This document shows, one piece after another, positions 6,375 through 8,276 of a DNA stretch of 8,276 nucleotides (position 1 is the stretch's first letter; each line of letters begins with the position of its first letter). Made by a program: the position numbers and the translations under genes. The stretch lies in assembly GCA_902795625.1 (NCBI GenBank), contig CADBLW010000189.1:1-8276 (forward strand), written 5' to 3'. Source of the DNA: an uncultured Lachnospiraceae bacterium. GTDB lineage: Bacteria; Bacillota; Clostridia; Lachnospirales; Lachnospiraceae. The notes beneath the pieces are model-generated. The model was not told the DNA's origin. It worked only from the letters and a program-made list of their open reading frames with translations, and did not search any database.

Positions 6375-6404
6375 AAAGGGGGGACTCTCGTGTCCCCCCT
6401 TTTT
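6375..6404 (+). terminator. Rho-independent terminator between folA and thyA, probably two-way
   Basis: GGGGGGAC (6378-6385), loop TCTCGT, GTCCCCCC (6392-6399) form a perfect 8-base-pair G/C-rich stem, followed by TTTTT (6400-6404); AAA at 6375-6377 can extend the stem. Read on the minus strand the stem is followed by TTTAGTTTT, so it can also stop thyA transcripts. It lies 60 bases past the folA stop. Confidence 0.92.
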
Positions 6405-6423
6405 GATGATAACCGAATTGCTC

Positions 6424-6439
6424 CGCGCTTGCGCGCTCC
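6424..6439. repeat. GC-rich dyad just past the thyA stop
   Basis: A GCGC-TT-GCGC core lies within alternating G/C sequence, before the main terminator as read from thyA. No T-run follows on the minus strand, so by itself it is not a terminator; it may protect the thyA transcript end or mean nothing. Confidence 0.25.
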
Positions 6440-6445
6440 CGCGCC

Positions 6446-7294
6446 TTATACGGCAACGGGTATCACAGCCTTCCAGTCGTTGTACTCATAGTCCAGCAGC
6501 TTCACGTCGTCCTTTGTGAACTGATAGAAATCCTTGATCTCCGGGTTGAGCCAGAACTTCGGCGCCGGGTGCGTCGGCTGCTTGATCAGATCCTCCACAA
6601 GCGGCACGTGGCGGTCGTAAATGTGCGCGTCCGCGATCACATGCACGAACTCGCCGACCTGCATGTCGCACACCTGCGCGATCATGTGGGTGAGCACCGC
6701 GTACTGGCAGACATTCCATTCGTTGGCCGCGAGCACGTCGTTGGAGCGCTGGTTCAGGATCGTGTTGAGCACGAGCTTGCCGCCGTCTTTGGGCATCGTC
6801 ACGTTAAAGGTCATGCTGTACGCGCACGGATAGAGGTTCATCTCATGCAGGTCCTGATGCACGTAGATGTTCGTGAGGATCCGACGCGAGAACGGCGTGT
6901 TCTTCAGATCGTAGATCACGCGGTCGACCTGATCGAACAGTCCCTCCTTGTACTGGTGCTTCACGCCCATCTGGTAGCCGTACGCCTTGCCGATGGAGCC
7001 GTCCTCATCCGCCCAGGCATCCCAGATATGCTGCCCGAAATCATTGATGTTGTTGCTCTTCTTCTGCCAGATCCACAGCAGCTCCTCCGTCGCCGATTTG
7101 ATCGGCGTCCGGCGGATCGTCTGCGCGGGAAATTCTTTGGAGAGGTCGTAGCGGTTCACAACACCGAACTTCTTCACCGTGTAAGCCAGCGAGCCGTCAT
7201 CCCAGTGCGGCCGCACCTTCTCGCCTCTCGTATCCGTGCCGTTGTCGATGATATCCCGGCACATTTTGATAAACACATCATCTGCGTAGCTCAT
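6446..7294 (-). CDS. thyA: Thymidylate synthase
   Basis: The 282-residue enzyme methylates dUMP to dTMP with methylenetetrahydrofolate and releases dihydrofolate, the substrate of the neighbouring FolA. Visible motifs are FPAQTIRRTPIKSATEELLW at 55-74, FGQHIWDAW at 86-94, IGKAYGYQM at 101-109, FSRRI at 135-139 (phosphate-binding arginines), LYPCAY at 154-159 with C157 as nucleophile, NQRSND at 181-186, EWNVCQYAVLTHMIAQ at 192-207, ADAHIYDRH at 221-229, and the C-terminal PVAV that resembles the loop-closing tail of the family. The residue after the catalytic Cys is Ala, where E. coli ThyA has His; I believe other Firmicutes enzymes share this, so activity is still expected. An in-frame TTG at 7300 gives two more residues, but AAAGAGG is 9 bases before the ATG at 7294 and only 3 before the TTG. 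It lies downstream of nrdD in the same direction, completing a dNTP-making group. Confidence 0.96.
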   Translation of the reverse strand: MSYADDVFIKMCRDIIDNGTDTRGEKVRPHWDDGSLAYTVKKFGVVNRYDLSKEFPAQTIRRTPIKSATEELLWIWQKKSNNINDFGQHIWDAWADEDGSIGKAYGYQMGVKHQYKEGLFDQVDRVIYDLKNTPFSRRILTNIYVHQDLHEMNLYPCAYSMTFNVTMPKDGGKLVLNTILNQRSNDVLAANEWNVCQYAVLTHMIAQVCDMQVGEFVHVIADAHIYDRHVPLVEDLIKQPTHPAPKFWLNPEIKDFYQFTKDDVKLLDYEYNDWKAVIPVAV

Positions 7295-7303
7295 CCCCAA
7301 GTA

Positions 7304-7310
7304 CCTCTTT
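7304..7310 (-). promoter_or_regulatory. Ribosome binding site deciding the thyA start
   Basis: AAAGAGG on the minus strand is 9 bases before ATG 7294, an acceptable distance, and only 3 before TTG 7300, which is too close. The ATG is therefore chosen. Confidence 0.7.
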
Positions 7311-7319
7311 CATTTATCG

Positions 7320-7333
7320 ATTTTCCGTAAAAT
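7320..7333. promoter_or_regulatory. Palindrome upstream of thyA
   Basis: ATTTTCCGTAAAAT has perfect 5-base arms (ATTTT and AAAAT) around CCGT, 26 bases upstream of the thyA ATG. The same 14 bases occur at 2371-2384, and a one-mismatch copy overlaps the ilvE promoter. It is a candidate operator for an unknown regulator; its CodY-box likeness is about four mismatches. Confidence 0.35.
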
Positions 7334-7406
7334 TCTTTATAAACTGCGAACGGCGATTGGCCGGTTGTTCCATTGACCGGTTTCTCGCCGCACGCATCCG
7401 CTACAT

Positions 7407-7435
7407 ATTCTCTATCTTCGGGCAGACGCCATCAA
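7407..7435 (-). promoter_or_regulatory. Possible weak promoter of thyA
   Basis: On the minus strand TTGATG (7430-7435) and GAGAAT (7407-7412) are 17 bases apart, each matching four of six consensus bases. It would give a leader of about 105 bases. The match is poor enough to be chance. Confidence 0.22.
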
Positions 7436-7452
7436 TAGCATTTCCTGTCGGA

Positions 7453-7471
7453 GCGCCGAACGGATCGGCGC
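7453..7471. repeat. Perfect GC-rich hairpin between nrdD and thyA
   Basis: GCGCCGA (7453-7459) and TCGGCGC (7465-7471) form a perfect 7-base-pair stem around ACGGA. Neither strand has a T-run after it, so it is not a standard terminator; it could be an RNA-stabilising stem, a processing site or a protein-binding dyad. Confidence 0.45.
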
Positions 7472-7548
7472 CTTACGGAGCTTACGGCGGTTCGCCTTGG
7501 ATATCTTGTATAGCACCCGGTCAGGATTTACAGATCTCCGAACCGGTC

Positions 7549-8276
7549 TTACTGCCCGCTGCGCTCGTTCACATAGCGGCGGATGTTCGAAGCATTGGCA
7601 TACTTCTCAACCTTGTCGCCGAGAACGACCAGCGTCGGCGCCTGCATGATCCCATACTTCATCGCGAGATCGCTGTTCTCCTCCGCGTCGATGACCGTGT
7701 AGTCAACACCGCTCAGGAACTCCTTCGCGAGCTTGCAGTTCGGGCACTTCTGTGTCGTGAACAGAAGAAGCTGTCCCTTGTCGTCAACCGCTTCCGCCTT
7801 GGGAGCACTCTCCTCGGCGATCTTCTTCGCGTCGTCAACGATGGTGTCCGCTGCCGCAGCAGCAGCCTCAGTGAGAGCTGCCTCCTCGATCACTGCCGCA
7901 GTCTCAGCAACCTCAGCGATTGCTGCATCCGCTGCCGCAACTGCGCTCTCGGAGCTAGCCACAGCATCGGGTTCTACTACAGTAGAATTTACAACTTCCG
8001 GGCTTATCACAACTCCGCCGCCCGTGCAGCATCTGCCGGCATTGAAGTCCGAAAGGTTGTACGTCAGACGATCCTTATACTCCTGGGACTTGCCTTCGTT
8101 CCAGTTCTGAACCGGACGATAGTAACCGGTGATACGGCTGTAAACCTCGGTAGGCTTGCCGCAGTGAGGACAGGTCTTGACCTCGCCGGTCAGATAGCCG
8201 TGCTCAGCGCATACGGAGTACGTCGGGGACATGGTGTAGTACGGAAGCTCGTAATTTTCCGCGATCGTGCGAACAA
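7549..8276 (-). CDS. nrdD: Anaerobic ribonucleoside-triphosphate reductase, C-terminal part, fused to a redoxin domain
   Basis: NrdD is the oxygen-sensitive glycyl-radical enzyme that reduces ribonucleoside triphosphates to dNTPs. The frame is open at the right edge; 241 complete codons are visible. The first 75 or so residues are typical NrdD C-terminus: IAENYELPYYTMSPTYSVC, a metal site with CAEH and CPHC (C-x2-H/C-x2-C, where some relatives have four Cys), then SRITGYYRPVQNW, whose Gly (codon 8125-8127) is the likely radical site. GRCCTGGG follows, with adjacent cysteines at 8026-8031. An 80-residue Ala/Glu/Val-rich linker (about 7783-8013) leads to a 75-residue glutaredoxin/thioredoxin-like domain: QLLLFTTQKCPNCKLAKEF with CPNC at 7735-7746, and MQAPTLVVL with the usual cis-proline. 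One uninterrupted frame spans all parts, so this is a fusion and not neighbouring genes. Many NrdD proteins end soon after the radical loop. The redoxin probably supplies electrons to the active site. No nrdG follows; thyA is next. Confidence 0.93.
   Translation of the reverse strand, partial: VRTIAENYELPYYTMSPTYSVCAEHGYLTGEVKTCPHCGKPTEVYSRITGYYRPVQNWNEGKSQEYKDRLTYNLSDFNAGRCCTGGGVVISPEVVNSTVVEPDAVASSESAVAAADAAIAEVAETAAVIEEAALTEAAAAAADTIVDDAKKIAEESAPKAEAVDDKGQLLLFTTQKCPNCKLAKEFLSGVDYTVIDAEENSDLAMKYGIMQAPTLVVLGDKVEKYANASNIRRYVNERSGQ

Larger units (their letters stand above)
7301..7548. other. Non-coding gap between nrdD and thyA
   Basis: I see no convincing gene in these 248 bases. They hold the thyA ribosome binding site and palindrome, a possible weak promoter (7407-7435), a perfect 7-base-pair hairpin (7453-7471), a doubled CTTACGG just after it (7472-7488), and several CCGGT/ACCGG motifs (7362-7366, 7376-7381, 7508-7512, 7542-7547), including the inverted pair CCGGT...ACCGG at 7362-7380. 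No classical terminator follows the nrdD stop, so read-through into thyA is possible. The mixed small repeats suggest a structured untranslated region. Confidence 0.5.

Noticed and set aside
7453..7471. Terminator for nrdD
   Set aside because: The stem is perfect but neither strand has a run of T after it.
7783..8013. A repeat array or CRISPR-like element in the Ala-codon-rich stretch
   Set aside because: The repetition comes from Ala and Glu codons in the NrdD linker; there are no fixed-length repeats or spacers.
7549..8232. A separate small protein starting at the ATG at 8230-8232
   Set aside because: The frame stays open to the window edge and the upstream residues (IAENYELPYYT) match the NrdD C-terminal region, so the ATG is internal.

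Overview
The window reads like part of the chromosome of an anaerobic, fairly GC-rich member of the Firmicutes, most likely a Lachnospiraceae-like clostridium. The pointers are strong AGGAGG-type ribosome binding sites, sigma-A-like promoters with 17-base spacers, one long Rel-type (p)ppGpp enzyme, and an oxygen-sensitive class III ribonucleotide reductase. This placement is inferred from gene types and style, not from a search. No RNA genes, mobile elements, CRISPR arrays or integration scars are visible.

Layout from left to right. Positions 1-1949 (minus) hold a bifunctional (p)ppGpp synthetase/hydrolase cut by the left edge. Positions 2002-3171 (minus) encode a CapA-family metallophosphatase-like protein. 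Positions 3262-4449 (minus) encode a divergent MurD-type Mur ligase, and 4464-5534 (minus) a branched-chain aminotransferase, IlvE. These four genes point the same way with gaps of 14, 90 and 52 bases, and a good promoter precedes ilvE, so they may be one transcription unit ilvE - murD-like - capA-like - rel.

The 249-base divergent region 5535-5783 carries back-to-back ilvE and folA promoters, several dyads and a structured folA leader. Dihydrofolate reductase (folA, 5784-6314, plus) faces thymidylate synthase (thyA, 6446-7294, minus), with a strong terminator between them. After a 248-base non-coding gap, 7549-8276 (minus) is the C-terminal part of an anaerobic ribonucleoside-triphosphate reductase (NrdD), fused through a long alanine/glutamate-rich linker to a redoxin domain with a CPNC active site.

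Functionally, the right half is a deoxynucleotide/thymidylate group: NrdD makes dNTPs, ThyA makes dTMP and releases dihydrofolate, and FolA recycles it. The left half joins amino-acid metabolism, a cell-wall-type ligase, a CapA-like protein and the stringent-response enzyme. The points most worth a second look are the NrdD-redoxin fusion, the non-canonical MurD, its pairing with a CapA protein that lacks a membrane anchor, a palindrome recurring near ilvE and thyA, and the dyad that encloses the folA -10 box.
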